A stretch of 38,664 nt of DNA, from the NCBI GenBank assembly GCA_018675575.1, contig JABGXW010000021.1, forward strand, positions 1-38,664, written 5' to 3'. Of this stretch, positions 8,294-17,979 are shown in pieces (the first letter of the stretch is position 1; each line of letters starts with the position of its first letter). The position numbers and the translations under genes were made by a program. The DNA comes from Bacteriovoracaceae bacterium (GTDB taxonomy: Bacteria; Bdellovibrionota; Bacteriovoracia; Bacteriovoracales; Bacteriovoracaceae). A model generated the notes under the pieces. The model ran no database searches. It saw only the letters and a list, made by a program, of their open reading frames with translations, and was not told the DNA's origin.

Positions 8294-9664
8294 ATGCCGA
8301 AGTCTAAAATTCAAATACTTATTGTAGAAGACGAAATGCTCATCCGCGAAATGACGGCGGTCCTGCTCGGTGAAAAGTACGATGTAGATATCATTGAATC
8401 AGATGGCGCTCATTCTGCAATAGAGATCTTACAAAATAACCACATAGATCTCATTATCTCGGATTTCAATATGCCGGCTGGTAACGGAGACCAAATCTAT
8501 CTTCATAATAAAAAACATAATAGGTCAGCTTTTATATTTATAACCTCAGTAGATATAAAAAAATATGATAATTTAAATGATTTTTTTCAAAACAAAAATC
8601 ATTTCTTTTTATCTAAACCATTCACTCAAGAACAGATTTTCACAATTTTTGATCAAATTTTCAAAGACTATCAAACCGATAAAGAAAAGCCAGAATCTGA
8701 TGACGAAAATAATACATACTCTTCAATACCTATAGGGCTTGCTTATAACCTTTCTTCTGAAGTTGGTGAAATCTATATTAAAATTAACAACAGAAAATAT
8801 TTAAAGTATCTCGATAAAGTAGAGTATGGTGATGTTGACAAATTTAAAAAACTTGAACAGAAAGGCTGCTCAGAGATTTTTGTTCTTTCTCTTAATTATC
8901 AGTATTGGATTCAATCGAGACTTGCTATTATAAAAAATAATTTAATCGAAATGTCCACAACAGTAAATTCGAGCGATCATGCATTAGCGACTGTTTTGCA
9001 ACTTAGCCGAGTCGTTTTTAATGTAGGCTCTTTCTCAACTAGTTTTGTCTCAGAGTTTGAGCAATCTCTAGATATTATTATGTCAAATATTTGGAGTTCA
9101 GGAAAAGGAAAACAAACAATTCAAGAAATGTTAGAAGAGAAATCTATCATTCAAACTCATTCTTCAATCTGCCTTTTTTTATGTAAATTAATAAACTCAA
9201 AAGTGAATTTAAATGATAAAGCTAAATATAAAAAGCTTGCACTCGCTAGCCTCTTTCATGATATTGCTCTGATAACTGAAAGCGACACCAATATTCAAAG
9301 CTTTGATCAATTATCGAATGCAAATATTTCTGATGAAAAAAAAGAGAGCGTTTTATTTCATAGTGTAAATTCTTCCCATCTACTAGAACAGCTTCCTGCC
9401 CTTGACTTGGATACATTAGAAATTATAAAACATCATCACGAACTCCCCCATGGTGAAGGTTATCCAGAACAAATAGATTTAAAGGGATTAAAAGTTTTAT
9501 CCAGACAATTTAATCTTGTACATTACGTGTCTTATATCATTGCCCGTAATGGAACTTTTTCGAAAGGTGATTATTTTGCAGTGAGGGATATATTTGATGA
9601 TGATGAATTTTTAGTGTTATTAGATTTTATCTTTGATCATTTTAGAGCTTCTAAAGAGGACTAA
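8294..9664 (+). CDS. Response regulator with C-terminal HD-GYP domain
   Basis: 456 residues. The N-terminal receiver domain (about 6-120) has the acidic pair Glu12/Asp13, phosphoacceptor Asp57 (LIISDFNMP), Thr84/Ser85 and Lys108 (LSKPF). A linker domain (about 145-275) that I do not recognise follows. The C-terminal part is an HD-GYP-type phosphodiesterase: His289, HD at 322-323 (LFHDIAL), His356 and the HHHE block at 380-383, ending in HGEGYP where the family usually has DGxGYP. HD-GYP enzymes hydrolyse cyclic-di-GMP, so this is a candidate phosphorylation-controlled c-di-GMP phosphodiesterase. AAGGGA precedes the ATG. No histidine kinase is adjacent. Its stop overlaps the tail of nqrM by four bases, convergently. 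Confidence 0.88.
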   Translation: MPKSKIQILIVEDEMLIREMTAVLLGEKYDVDIIESDGAHSAIEILQNNHIDLIISDFNMPAGNGDQIYLHNKKHNRSAFIFITSVDIKKYDNLNDFFQNKNHFFLSKPFTQEQIFTIFDQIFKDYQTDKEKPESDDENNTYSSIPIGLAYNLSSEVGEIYIKINNRKYLKYLDKVEYGDVDKFKKLEQKGCSEIFVLSLNYQYWIQSRLAIIKNNLIEMSTTVNSSDHALATVLQLSRVVFNVGSFSTSFVSEFEQSLDIIMSNIWSSGKGKQTIQEMLEEKSIIQTHSSICLFLCKLINSKVNLNDKAKYKKLALASLFHDIALITESDTNIQSFDQLSNANISDEKKESVLFHSVNSSHLLEQLPALDLDTLEIIKHHHELPHGEGYPEQIDLKGLKVLSRQFNLVHYVSYIIARNGTFSKGDYFAVRDIFDDDEFLVLLDFIFDHFRASKED

Positions 9665-9861
9665 CCTTCTGCCAACAATTTTTCTTGTTCTTTCTTTTTT
9701 TTACATTCTTCTGCCTTAGAACAAAACATACAGTCTTCGCCCATAATAGAACCAAGTCCTCCGCAAGTACCTTTAAGCCTCTTGCCTATAAGAATAGTCC
9801 CGATTGCCATTAAAAATATAAAGGATGTCATACCTATTAATGTTATCAAGAACATTTTCAT
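9661..9861 (-). CDS. nqrM: Na+-NQR maturation protein NqrM
   Basis: A 66-residue DUF539/NqrM protein required to assemble the Na+-translocating NADH:quinone reductase, thought to deliver iron for the NqrD/NqrE centre. One N-terminal transmembrane helix (about 4-26) is followed by the conserved cysteine pattern: Cys33 in TCGGLG, then Cys44, Cys47 and Cys53. It begins on the base next to the apbE stop codon, as last gene of the nqr operon, the usual place for it. The gene overlaps the convergent regulator's stop codon. Confidence 0.93.
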   Translation of the reverse strand: MKMFLITLIGMTSFIFLMAIGTILIGKRLKGTCGGLGSIMGEDCMFCSKAEECKKKKEQEKLLAEG

Positions 9862-10908
9862 TTAATTACTCTCCACGAGCTCTCTAAATTTCGGGGTCAT
9901 TATCTCCATAAACTTTTTAGCAGGTTGATCATTTTTTTTATAGATAAAAAATGCACCAATTTTCAGCTTTTTAGCTAATTCCAATCCCTTAACAGGTCCA
10001 AGAACCATTAGGGCCGTTGCCCAGGCATCTGCATCCATACAGCCTTTTTTACTTACAACCGAAACAGATGCCAATGTATGAGAGACAGGCTTTCCAGTTC
10101 TAAAATCTATTACGTGGGAGTATTTCTTTCCATCTAAATCAAAATAGTTGCGATAACTTCCTGATGTGGCCAAGGACATATTTTTTAGTTTTACTATTTT
10201 TTTTTCTAAAGTGTAATTTGGTCCAGGGGCCTCTATTCCAATTTTCCAAGGCCTCCCAGCTTTAGACCCAGCAGTTCTAACTTCACCACCAATTTCAACC
10301 ATATGGTTTTCTATGCCTATTTTTAGCAGGTGCATAGAGACTGCATCCACACCATATCCTTTTGCTGAAGCAGAAAGGTCTAGATAAACGTCCGATCGTG
10401 ATTTCATAACTTGAGGTGGTGATTTTTGTAATTGAATATAGTTATATCCAACTCTCCTTTTTACTTTTTCAATCAATTTTAGCGTAGGCATAATTCTTTT
10501 TTTATCTGGCCCAAAGCCCCATAGATTGACAAGTGGACCTATGGTCGGATCAAAAGCTCCATTTGTTTTCTTGGCGACTGATAGGGCATGCTCAAGAGCT
10601 CTGTACAATTCGGGTGAGATTTTCTGCCACTGTGTTAAAGATGACTTATTAAATTTACTAAGTTCAGAGTCTTTTATGTAAGTAGACATGTGCTGATTAA
10701 TTTTTTTCAACAATTCATTTATATCTTTAGAAATACCTAAAGGTTTTATACCATGTCCGTTATCAAGATACTTAATGCTGTAACTAGTCCCCATGGTTTT
10801 CCCACTTAGACTGGTTATTTCCACAGGTTTTCGGTCATATAGTAGTGAAAGAAGTACTATGACAAAGAGACATGCAAAGATCCATTTAGGTTTAAGAAAA
10901 CGTTCCAT
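9862..10908 (-). CDS. apbE: FAD:protein FMN transferase ApbE
   Basis: Transfers FMN from FAD to threonines of NqrB and NqrC. 348 residues with an N-terminal hydrophobic anchor (about 9-23) and no lipobox cysteine at the right place, so probably membrane-tethered rather than a lipoprotein. Recognisable blocks are MGTSYSIKY (39-47), DLSASAKGYGVDA (177-189), EIGGEVRTAG (205-214), TSGSYRNYF (248-256), KYSHVIDFRTGKP (262-274) and the metal-binding DADAWATAL (292-300). The start shares one base with the nqrF stop (TAATG), indicating translational coupling. The two FMN acceptor motifs it needs (SGAT in NqrB and NqrC) are encoded upstream in the same operon. Confidence 0.95.
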   Translation of the reverse strand: MERFLKPKWIFACLFVIVLLSLLYDRKPVEITSLSGKTMGTSYSIKYLDNGHGIKPLGISKDINELLKKINQHMSTYIKDSELSKFNKSSLTQWQKISPELYRALEHALSVAKKTNGAFDPTIGPLVNLWGFGPDKKRIMPTLKLIEKVKRRVGYNYIQLQKSPPQVMKSRSDVYLDLSASAKGYGVDAVSMHLLKIGIENHMVEIGGEVRTAGSKAGRPWKIGIEAPGPNYTLEKKIVKLKNMSLATSGSYRNYFDLDGKKYSHVIDFRTGKPVSHTLASVSVVSKKGCMDADAWATALMVLGPVKGLELAKKLKIGAFFIYKKNDQPAKKFMEIMTPKFRELVESN

Positions 10909-12131
10909 TATCCACCAAAATCATCGAGCATAATATCATCAGCTTCTACACCTAAATCAACTAACATATCAATCACGCATTTATTCATCATCGGTGGTCC
11001 ACAAAGATAGTATTCACAATCTTCAGGCGCGGGATGATCTTTTAGATAGTTTTCATAAACAACATTATGAATAAATCCAGTATATCCTTCCCATTTATCA
11101 TCATCTGTTGCGTCTGAAAGTGCAACGTGCCAATTAAAGTTTTCATTTTCTTTTTGAAGTATGTCAAAATCTTCGACATAGAACATTTCTTTTTTAGAAC
11201 GTGCTCCATACCAAAATGATATTTTACGGTCTGTCTTAATTCTTCTCATTTGATCAAAAAGATGTGATCTCATAGGGGCCATGCCTGCACCACCTCCAAC
11301 AAAGACCATTTCTTTTTTTGTTTCTCTTGCAAAGAATTCACCAAATGGACCAGATATTATGACATCATCACCGGGCTTTAAATCAAAAAGATAGGAAGAC
11401 ATTTTTCCTGGTTCAACATTAGGTAGTCTTGGAGGAGGAGATGCAATTCTTACGTTAAGCATAATTATTCCCTTTTCTTCCGGGTAATTGGCCATAGAAT
11501 AAGCTCGTACAGTTAGCTCATCAACCTTAGAACGATATTGCCAAATATTAAAATGATCCCAATCGCTATGATACTCTTTCTCAACATCGAAAGATTTGTA
11601 ATCAATATCAAGTCCACCAGGTCTTTCAATCTGTATAAACCCTCCAGCTTTAAAAGGAACGGATTCCCCCGAAGGTAACTCCAGTACTAATTCTTTTATA
11701 AAAGTTGCTACATTATGATTTGAACGAACCTTACATGACCATTTTTTGACTCCAAATACTTCTTCTGGAATTTCAATTTTCATATCTTGCTTAACATTCA
11801 CTTGGCAAGAAAGACGGGTCCCCACTCTTGCTTCTCTTTTAGTAACATGTCCTAATTCAGTGGCGAGAATGTCACCACCTCCTTCAGATATTTTAACCTT
11901 ACATTGGCCACAGGTCCCTCCTCCTCCACAAGCAGAAGAGACAAATAGCTTCTGGTCAGCAAGAACATTAAGTAGTTTTCCACCAGGATTTATTTCGATA
12001 TCTTTTTCACCATTAATATTTAGGTTAACAGATCCAGATGGGACTAGTTTAGATTTTGCGAAAAGAATTATCATAACAAGGGTCAAGACTATCCCTGTAA
12101 ACATTCCTACGCCAAGTGTAATTACATTCAT
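10908..12131 (-). CDS. nqrF: Na+-translocating NADH:quinone reductase subunit F
   Basis: The NADH-oxidising subunit, 407 residues like characterised NqrF. An N-terminal membrane anchor (about 4-25) is followed by a ferredoxin-type 2Fe-2S domain with Cys68, Cys74, Cys77 and Cys109, then a ferredoxin-reductase-like module: FAD-binding RAYSMANYP (209-217), NADH-binding GGGAGMAP (279-286) and CGPPMM (377-382), with a C-terminal aromatic (DDFGG). It passes electrons from NADH through FAD and 2Fe-2S into the membrane part. It follows nqrE by 13 bases and couples to apbE by TAATG. Confidence 0.97.
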   Translation of the reverse strand: MNVITLGVGMFTGIVLTLVMIILFAKSKLVPSGSVNLNINGEKDIEINPGGKLLNVLADQKLFVSSACGGGGTCGQCKVKISEGGGDILATELGHVTKREARVGTRLSCQVNVKQDMKIEIPEEVFGVKKWSCKVRSNHNVATFIKELVLELPSGESVPFKAGGFIQIERPGGLDIDYKSFDVEKEYHSDWDHFNIWQYRSKVDELTVRAYSMANYPEEKGIIMLNVRIASPPPRLPNVEPGKMSSYLFDLKPGDDVIISGPFGEFFARETKKEMVFVGGGAGMAPMRSHLFDQMRRIKTDRKISFWYGARSKKEMFYVEDFDILQKENENFNWHVALSDATDDDKWEGYTGFIHNVVYENYLKDHPAPEDCEYYLCGPPMMNKCVIDMLVDLGVEADDIMLDDFGG

Positions 12132-12144
12132 AATATATTCTCTC

Positions 12145-12756
12145 TTATAACTGAATTCCTGAAAATGCTAAAAATCCCATGGCCATCAATCCCACAGTAA
12201 TAAATGTTATGCCTAAACCTTTGAGTCCATCTGGAACATCTGAATATTTCATTTTTTCTCGTACTCCTGCTAATGCACAAATAGCAAGTGCCCAACCAAA
12301 TCCGGAACCAATTCCATAAACAATAGACTCCGAAAAGTTATAATTTCTTTCCACCATAAACAAAGAACCTCCAAGAATGGCACAGTTTACTGTAATCAAC
12401 GGAAGAAAAATGCCAAGAGCATTATAGAGGGCTGGAAAAAAGCGATCCAAAGTCATTTCTAAAATCTGAACCATCGCTGCGATAACGCCAATATAAGATA
12501 TGAGTCCTAGAAATGATAAATCTAATTCCGGATATCCCGCCCAGACTAAAGCTCCATCTCTAAGAAGGTATACGTAAATGAGATTATTAACAGGAATAGT
12601 AATTGCTTGAACCACAACAACTGCGACCCCTAAGCCCATCGCTGTTTTAACTTTTTTAGAAACAGCTAAGAAGGTACACATCCCTAAGAAAAATGAAAGT
12701 GCTAAGTTTTCAATAAAAACTGACTTAATAAATAAACTTAAATAATGTTCTAACAT
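12145..12756 (-). CDS. nqrE: Na+-translocating NADH:quinone reductase subunit E
   Basis: A 203-residue, six-helix membrane subunit. Cys27 ([10 protein letters not shown]) and Cys125 (TVNCAILGG) are the conserved half-helix cysteines that, with the pair in NqrD, hold the iron-sulfur centre in the membrane. It and NqrD are homologous to each other and to RnfA/RnfE, but the surrounding nqrA, nqrF and nqrM genes rule out Rnf. It starts eight bases after nqrD. Confidence 0.96.
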   Translation of the reverse strand: MLEHYLSLFIKSVFIENLALSFFLGMCTFLAVSKKVKTAMGLGVAVVVVQAITIPVNNLIYVYLLRDGALVWAGYPELDLSFLGLISYIGVIAAMVQILEMTLDRFFPALYNALGIFLPLITVNCAILGGSLFMVERNYNFSESIVYGIGSGFGWALAICALAGVREKMKYSDVPDGLKGLGITFITVGLMAMGFLAFSGIQL

Positions 12757-12764
12757 ATTGTCTC

Positions 12765-13382
12765 CTAATCCTGCTCGACCTGATCTTTCTTAAACGTTCG
12801 CAAAATCCAGATAAACGCACCGATAAGAAAAAATGCTGATGGTGAAAGCAATGCCATTCCATTAGGCATGTACCAGCCTCCTTCAGAAGCCAATGGAAAG
12901 ATTGTATGTCCTAAAAGTTTTCCACTTCCAAATAATTCTCTAAAAAATGCAACGGCTATTAAAATAATTGCGTAACCTAAACCATTTCCAAATCCATCCA
13001 TAAAACTGATCAGAGGCCCATTTTTCATGGCAAAACCCTCAGCTCGCCCCATCACAATACAATTAGTAATAATCAATCCAATATAAACTGACATGGACTT
13101 AGCTACATCATAAACAAATGCTTTTAAAACTTGATCTGTCACTATTACCAGTGAAGCAATGATAGTCATCTGAACAATGATCCTTATACTGGATGGAATA
13201 TAACTTCTTATAAGACTGACAAAGAAATTTGAAAAGGCAGTCACAACAACAACTGCTACTGACATGACTAGAGCTGCCTCTAATTTAGTTGTTACAGCAA
13301 GTGCTGAACAAATTCCTAAAATCTGAAGAGCGATAGGATTATTTTTAAAAACGGGATCGAATAAAGTTTGTTTTATACTCAT
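12765..13382 (-). CDS. nqrD: Na+-translocating NADH:quinone reductase subunit D
   Basis: A 205-residue, six-helix membrane subunit carrying Cys25 (LGICSALAV) and Cys108 ([11 protein letters not shown]), partners of the NqrE cysteines in the intramembrane iron-sulfur site. The start overlaps the nqrC stop by one base (TAATG). Confidence 0.96.
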   Translation of the reverse strand: MSIKQTLFDPVFKNNPIALQILGICSALAVTTKLEAALVMSVAVVVVTAFSNFFVSLIRSYIPSSIRIIVQMTIIASLVIVTDQVLKAFVYDVAKSMSVYIGLIITNCIVMGRAEGFAMKNGPLISFMDGFGNGLGYAIILIAVAFFRELFGSGKLLGHTIFPLASEGGWYMPNGMALLSPSAFFLIGAFIWILRTFKKDQVEQD

Positions 13383-14173
13383 TAGGGCCCTCCTTCATTT
13401 CTTAAATTAGCTAGATACGGGCCAAATCCATGATCTCCTAGCCAATATTTTACCAAGGCAGTCACTCCATTACTTGTAATAGTCGCTCCCGATAATCCAT
13501 CTATCTCGTGCTGTATATTTGAAGATGAGGCCAAGGCTTGTCCCTTCACAACTTTTAATGCAGGTTGAAAGTTTTCATCAAAAATAACTTTATCATTCCA
13601 AAGAGCTGTCCACTTTGGATTTTCAATTTCACCGCCAAGACCGGGAGTTTCTCCATGTTGATAGAAACCTAAACCTTTTACAAGTTTTGTGTCAGCAGAA
13701 ATCGCCATAAACGCATAAAGAGTTGACCAAAGTCCCTTTCCATATATAGGAAGTACGATTAATTTTATTGCACCAGTTGATGGCCCTTTAACAAAAAAGA
13801 CCTTTGAGAATTTTTCTCTTCGTTTTATTCCAGCCAAATCCTTTTTAGCAGGAATTACGATACTCGTTTCAGGATTTTTAGAAGCTTTAGATTGATTATA
13901 GGATTCGACATCGATCGAGGTTGTGATAAGACCCGTCTCCAAATCGATTATCTTAGTATCAATATCTTTAAAAGCGTCTTCGATTTCTTCTTTCGAAGCA
14001 TTTTTATTTTTAATAAGGTTGCACGCAAGAAGAAGGTTCTTCTTAACATCCAATTTTTGATTTTCAAGTTGGCGAGGTTTTAAACTTACCGCTGAACCAG
14101 AAACCAAAATAGAGCATACAATACAGAGGACTGCCGCCACTATGAAGGTTCTTGTTGTTGAGTCTTTAGACAT
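13382..14173 (-). CDS. nqrC: Na+-translocating NADH:quinone reductase subunit C
   Basis: Periplasmic flavoprotein subunit with covalently bound FMN. I place the start at the ATG at 14173 ([10 protein letters not shown]), giving 263 residues, because AAGGGAG sits seven bases upstream and the frame above it is merely nqrB read in another frame. A single N-terminal membrane helix (about 9-27) anchors it. The flavinylation motif SGAT is at 228-231 ([10 protein letters not shown]), so Thr231 is the predicted FMN site. The ATG lies within the last eight bases of nqrB. Confidence 0.95.
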   Translation of the reverse strand: MSKDSTTRTFIVAAVLCIVCSILVSGSAVSLKPRQLENQKLDVKKNLLLACNLIKNKNASKEEIEDAFKDIDTKIIDLETGLITTSIDVESYNQSKASKNPETSIVIPAKKDLAGIKRREKFSKVFFVKGPSTGAIKLIVLPIYGKGLWSTLYAFMAISADTKLVKGLGFYQHGETPGLGGEIENPKWTALWNDKVIFDENFQPALKVVKGQALASSSNIQHEIDGLSGATITSNGVTALVKYWLGDHGFGPYLANLRNEGGP

Positions 14174-15374
14174 TTCGTCGCTCCCTTCTTTTGATATTGC
14201 TCTCAACCACAAAGAAGTCTATTAATGGAGCAAAACAGTTTCCAAATAATATGGCCAACATCACACCTTCAGGGAAAGCGGGATTGATAACTCGAACCAG
14301 AATTACCATTACGCCAATTAAAGAACCATAATACCAATGCCCCTTCAGAGTCATTGAGGCAGAAACAGGATCTGTTGCCATAAAAACAGTACCAAAAGCA
14401 AATCCACCAAGAACAAGATGCCAAGCAGGGGTGATACTAAACATTGGATTTGTCTCAGATCCGATACAGTTTAAAAGATAGGCAAAAATAACTGCTGAGA
14501 CGGTCATTGATAACATTATTCTCCATGATCCAATTCCAGTATATATCAAAAGAGAAGCTCCAAAAAGAACTGCAATAACCGAAGTTTCTCCCATTGATCC
14601 TGGCATTAAACCAATAAAGGCCTCTGACCAAGAATAATGAGAAAGTAATTGTCCCATTCCCCCTTGAGCAGCATGGGATAAAGCTGTTGCTCCAGAAAAG
14701 CCATCCACAGCAGTCCAAACAAGTTGTCCTGAAATTTGAGCAGGATAAGCAAAGAATAAAAATGCTCTTGCTGTTAGTGCTGGATTAAGAAAGTTTTTAC
14801 CAGTTCCACCAAAAATTTCTTTACCAACAACTACTCCAAATGTGATTCCAACAGCAACTTGCCAGAGAGGAATTGTAGCAGGAAGAATTAATGGAAATAA
14901 AAGTCCAGTCACTAAAAAACCTTCATTGATTTCATGCTTTCTAACAACTGAAAAGATAACCTCACAAATTCCGCCAGTAATATTAGTCACAAGGAAAACG
15001 GGGAGGAAGTAGAGTAATCCATGCAGAAAGTTTCCAACACATGAAGTTGAACTAGTTGTTAAACCTAGGCAAGAAAGAATTGCTCCTCTCCATCCTGGAA
15101 CTTCTGTAATATTCATTCCTTCAAGTGCAAGATTTGCTTGAAAGCCGGTGTTATACATTGCAAAGAGAATACAAGGCATTAATGCCATAGCAACTGTCAC
15201 CATTCCTCTTTTTAAATCAAGTCCGTCTCTAACGTGAACGGCTCCAGTTGAAACCTCTCCTGGAGTATAGAGAAATGTATCTAGCATTTCATAGATTGGA
15301 TAAAATTTTTCTAGATTGCCACCTTTCGAAAAATGCTTATGTTGAGAGTCTAGTAAGTCTCTTAATATCTTCAT
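14166..15374 (-). CDS. nqrB: Na+-translocating NADH:quinone reductase subunit B
   Basis: Large membrane subunit, 402 residues with about ten hydrophobic helices. It carries covalent FMN on the SGAT motif (227-230, [13 protein letters not shown]; predicted Thr230) and in studied homologues binds riboflavin, forms the Na+ path and contributes to the quinone site. The start shares one base with the nqrA stop (TAATG) and the end overlaps nqrC. Confidence 0.97.
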   Translation of the reverse strand: MKILRDLLDSQHKHFSKGGNLEKFYPIYEMLDTFLYTPGEVSTGAVHVRDGLDLKRGMVTVAMALMPCILFAMYNTGFQANLALEGMNITEVPGWRGAILSCLGLTTSSTSCVGNFLHGLLYFLPVFLVTNITGGICEVIFSVVRKHEINEGFLVTGLLFPLILPATIPLWQVAVGITFGVVVGKEIFGGTGKNFLNPALTARAFLFFAYPAQISGQLVWTAVDGFSGATALSHAAQGGMGQLLSHYSWSEAFIGLMPGSMGETSVIAVLFGASLLIYTGIGSWRIMLSMTVSAVIFAYLLNCIGSETNPMFSITPAWHLVLGGFAFGTVFMATDPVSASMTLKGHWYYGSLIGVMVILVRVINPAFPEGVMLAILFGNCFAPLIDFFVVESNIKRRERRNV

Positions 15375-16720
15375 TATCCTTCCTTCTCGATAATCGTCAG
15401 ATTATCTCGTAAAATAGGTCCAAAGTCTTGCTTACCGACAGATGCAAATGTACATAGAGCGAGATCTTCTTCGTCTAGTTCTAATGCTCCTAATGCTTGT
15501 GCTTGATCAGTGTCTCTAGTTAAAATAGATCGGAGTAATTGTGTCGCCAAAATGTCTAAAGGCATAACTTTTTCATATGAATAAAAAGGAACTAATGCTC
15601 TTAATGAACCATGTGTTCCTGTTTTTAATGCAAATTTTTTATTTGGTGTAAAAAATGAAAGAAAAGTTCTTTTAACCGAAAACTTATCAAGTCCTGGAGC
15701 ATGCCAACCAAGAAACTCTCTCTGATCACCTTCATAAAGAGCTGAAACTCCAAGATGAAATTGTCCCAGGAAACAAAATCTATCCGTTACTTTTCTGCCG
15801 TTTAAAACATTTCCGGAAATGAGACGTATATTGCCATCTTCTAATTCCCCTTTACAAAGTTCATTTAGACAAGCACCAATTCTCGTTTTAACAAGTCTTG
15901 GGTTTTGAACAGCAGGACCTGAAATAGAAACAATTCTTTCCGTATTAAGCTTTCCTGTTTTAAACAAATGTCCAATTGCAATAACATCTTGATAACCAAC
16001 ATGCCAAACAGTTTTAGAAGAAGAGACAGGATCGACAAAATGAATATGAGTTCCTACTAATCCAGAAGGATGAGGACCACTAAACTCATGAACAAATACT
16101 TTATTGGAGTCAGGAACCGATACAGATGCATTCTCATATTGACACACATATGTATGTCCACCGGTTAATTTAGAAAGAATTTTAACGCCATCACTAAAAG
16201 CTTCATCATTTTCTGCGATAATTAATTTTGGATCAGGAGCATGAGGATTTGTATCCATTGCTGTTATAAAAATTGAATGAGGTTTCTGAGTCAAAGAAGC
16301 AGACTTTGAAAAAGGTCTTGTTCGCAGTGTTGTCCACAGTCCAGACTCCACAAGAAGAGCTCTCACATTTTCATCCGATAACTTATCTAGATTTGAATTA
16401 GATTTGTAGTTTTCAAAATCAACATATTCATCACCATGAACTTCAATAACTAAAGTTTCAAAAACTCTTTTAGCTCCACGGTTTATTGAAACAACTTTAC
16501 CAGACGCTGGAGAAGTATATCGCACACCTTTAACTTTTTTACATTCAAAAAGAAGTTGGCCAGTTTTAACAGTATCGCCTTCTTGAACTTTCATTGTTGG
16601 TTTCATGCCATTAAAATCGGCTCCAGTTACGGCGACACGAAAAACTTCTTTGACAGTATCAATTGCTTGTTTGGGGGCTCCCGATAAAGGAATATCTAGC
16701 CCTTTTTTTATTCGGATCAT
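15374..16720 (-). CDS. nqrA: Na+-translocating NADH:quinone reductase subunit A
   Basis: Cytoplasmic-side subunit, 448 residues, without membrane helices, first gene of nqrABCDEF-apbE-nqrM. The N-terminus ([15 protein letters not shown]), the lipoyl/biotinyl-like hairpin ([16 protein letters not shown]) and the block RTRPFSK (about 133-139) are typical of NqrA. No strong Shine-Dalgarno precedes the ATG at 16720. Transcription may start in the 98-base gap upstream or come from ychJ. Confidence 0.96.
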   Translation of the reverse strand: MIRIKKGLDIPLSGAPKQAIDTVKEVFRVAVTGADFNGMKPTMKVQEGDTVKTGQLLFECKKVKGVRYTSPASGKVVSINRGAKRVFETLVIEVHGDEYVDFENYKSNSNLDKLSDENVRALLVESGLWTTLRTRPFSKSASLTQKPHSIFITAMDTNPHAPDPKLIIAENDEAFSDGVKILSKLTGGHTYVCQYENASVSVPDSNKVFVHEFSGPHPSGLVGTHIHFVDPVSSSKTVWHVGYQDVIAIGHLFKTGKLNTERIVSISGPAVQNPRLVKTRIGACLNELCKGELEDGNIRLISGNVLNGRKVTDRFCFLGQFHLGVSALYEGDQREFLGWHAPGLDKFSVKRTFLSFFTPNKKFALKTGTHGSLRALVPFYSYEKVMPLDILATQLLRSILTRDTDQAQALGALELDEEDLALCTFASVGKQDFGPILRDNLTIIEKEG

Positions 16721-16756
16721 AAGAAATACTTTGCTAAAGGTTTTTGATTATGGGTA

Positions 16757-16774
16757 ATTATATAACAAATTATA
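16757..16774 (-). promoter_or_regulatory. Tandem -10-like elements upstream of nqrA
   Basis: On the reverse strand two TATAAT hexamers occur in this AT-rich stretch, at 16774-16769 and 16762-16757; the second is preceded by TTGTTA, giving a partial extended -10. No matching -35 was found. Either could start the nqr transcript, with a leader of about 30-45 bases, but AT-rich sequence produces such hexamers by chance. Confidence 0.3.
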
Positions 16775-16818
16775 AGCCGTTACGTCATTAAGTATTTCTC
16801 AAGTTTTGAAAATTTATC

Positions 16819-17304
16819 CTAGCCACAACATTTTTTAAATTTTTTGCCGGAGCCGCAAATACATGGATCGTTACGACCAACCTTCACTCCAGACCTAGCA
16901 AATGGTTGGTTTTCAGTCTTACCATCATGAAAGTACCATTTACCATCCTCTTCTTTTTTAAAACTTGCATTTTCATGGTGTTTTTGCAACACACCACCAA
17001 TCCTAAATTCCGCAATAAACTCTACAGAACCGCTTGTATCGTTAGTTTGTCCGTTCTCTATATTTTTTATTGTAAGACCTTCCCATTGTGAATCACGTGA
17101 CCAAGCTTCGACTTCAGACCTGTCTAGGCTTTCTTGTGTTGATTCATGATGAGTTTCAAATAAATAATCAATGTTCCCATTTGTAAACGCAGTATATCGA
17201 GAACGCATTAATAATTCTGCAGTTGGAGCATTTTCAATTCCCGTTATATATTTTTCACAACATTCTTTGTATTGATTCCCACTACCACAAGCGCATATGG
17301 CCAT
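16819..17304 (-). CDS. ychJ: YchJ family protein with N- and C-terminal SEC-C motifs
   Basis: 161 residues. The N-terminal zinc-binding SEC-C motif ([13 protein letters not shown], 4-16) and the C-terminal one ([16 protein letters not shown], about 145-160) flank an NTF2-like YchJ core (RSRYTAF near 34 and WEGLTIKNI). SEC-C motifs bind zinc and often contact the ribosome or SecB; the function of YchJ itself is not established. AGGAG sits before the ATG, and only nine bases separate it from the methyltransferase gene, so it is the third gene of a MATE-methyltransferase-ychJ unit. Confidence 0.92.
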   Translation of the reverse strand: MAICACGSGNQYKECCEKYITGIENAPTAELLMRSRYTAFTNGNIDYLFETHHESTQESLDRSEVEAWSRDSQWEGLTIKNIENGQTNDTSGSVEFIAEFRIGGVLQKHHENASFKKEEDGKWYFHDGKTENQPFARSGVKVGRNDPCICGSGKKFKKCCG

Positions 17305-17313
17305 ATTTTTCTC

Positions 17314-17979
17314 CTAAAAACGAAATAATAATTCTGAAAAAGGGCTATTACTTTCTTCAACCAAACATTTACTTTCTAATAATCTTGAAGACACGATCGT
17401 AAAGTGATCTTTTAATAATTTGCGATAATGCCCCTTTGTTCGAGGAATGGCAAAGCGATCATGGAAACCGAGATTAAGTCTTTGTCTTTTAAGCTCTAGA
17501 TCGGTGGGCACTGAAAAATAAAGGTAATTAACACCTGTCGCCATAATAGGAATGACAAGGTCTAATTCTTCGTCAGTAAGATATTGAAATACTGAAGTGC
17601 AGAGTCCAAGATCAAACTTCTTTTGCTTTAGTGCATAATCCTTTGCCCAAGTTACTAAATCAATATTATGTAATTTGAGATTCATTGAGTCCACTGGCGC
17701 AATTTTCTTTTTTTTAACTTGATCGAACGCAAACTGACTGGGTTCTAACCCAAATCCTCTATAGGGTTTAAAAATATGAAGAACCTCTTTAAACATAAAA
17801 CCAAGTCCAAATCCAAAATCAATAACTGAACTCACATCGATTGCTTCTAAGGCCATCACAGCTTTTATATAACGAGCATGGTGTTTAGCATTTGCTATTC
17901 CATCCATAAGTTCTAATTCGTTATAGTTTTCATTCCAATAATCAGAGGAAAATCCAGTAGCACCACTTTCCTCACCCAT
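17314..17979 (-). CDS. Class I SAM-dependent methyltransferase
   Basis: 221 residues. The SAM-binding motif I is VIDFGFGLGF (52-61) with Glu79 (GLEPSQF) at the end of the next strand, the usual ribose-binding acid. FDLGLCTSVFQYL (about 141-153) matches motif II/III of the fold. The substrate cannot be deduced. The ATG overlaps the end of the MATE gene by eight bases (ATGGGTGA), with GGAG seven bases upstream, so the two are translationally coupled. Confidence 0.85.
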   Translation of the reverse strand: MGEESGATGFSSDYWNENYNELELMDGIANAKHHARYIKAVMALEAIDVSSVIDFGFGLGFMFKEVLHIFKPYRGFGLEPSQFAFDQVKKKKIAPVDSMNLKLHNIDLVTWAKDYALKQKKFDLGLCTSVFQYLTDEELDLVIPIMATGVNYLYFSVPTDLELKRQRLNLGFHDRFAIPRTKGHYRKLLKDHFTIVSSRLLESKCLVEESNSPFSELLFRF

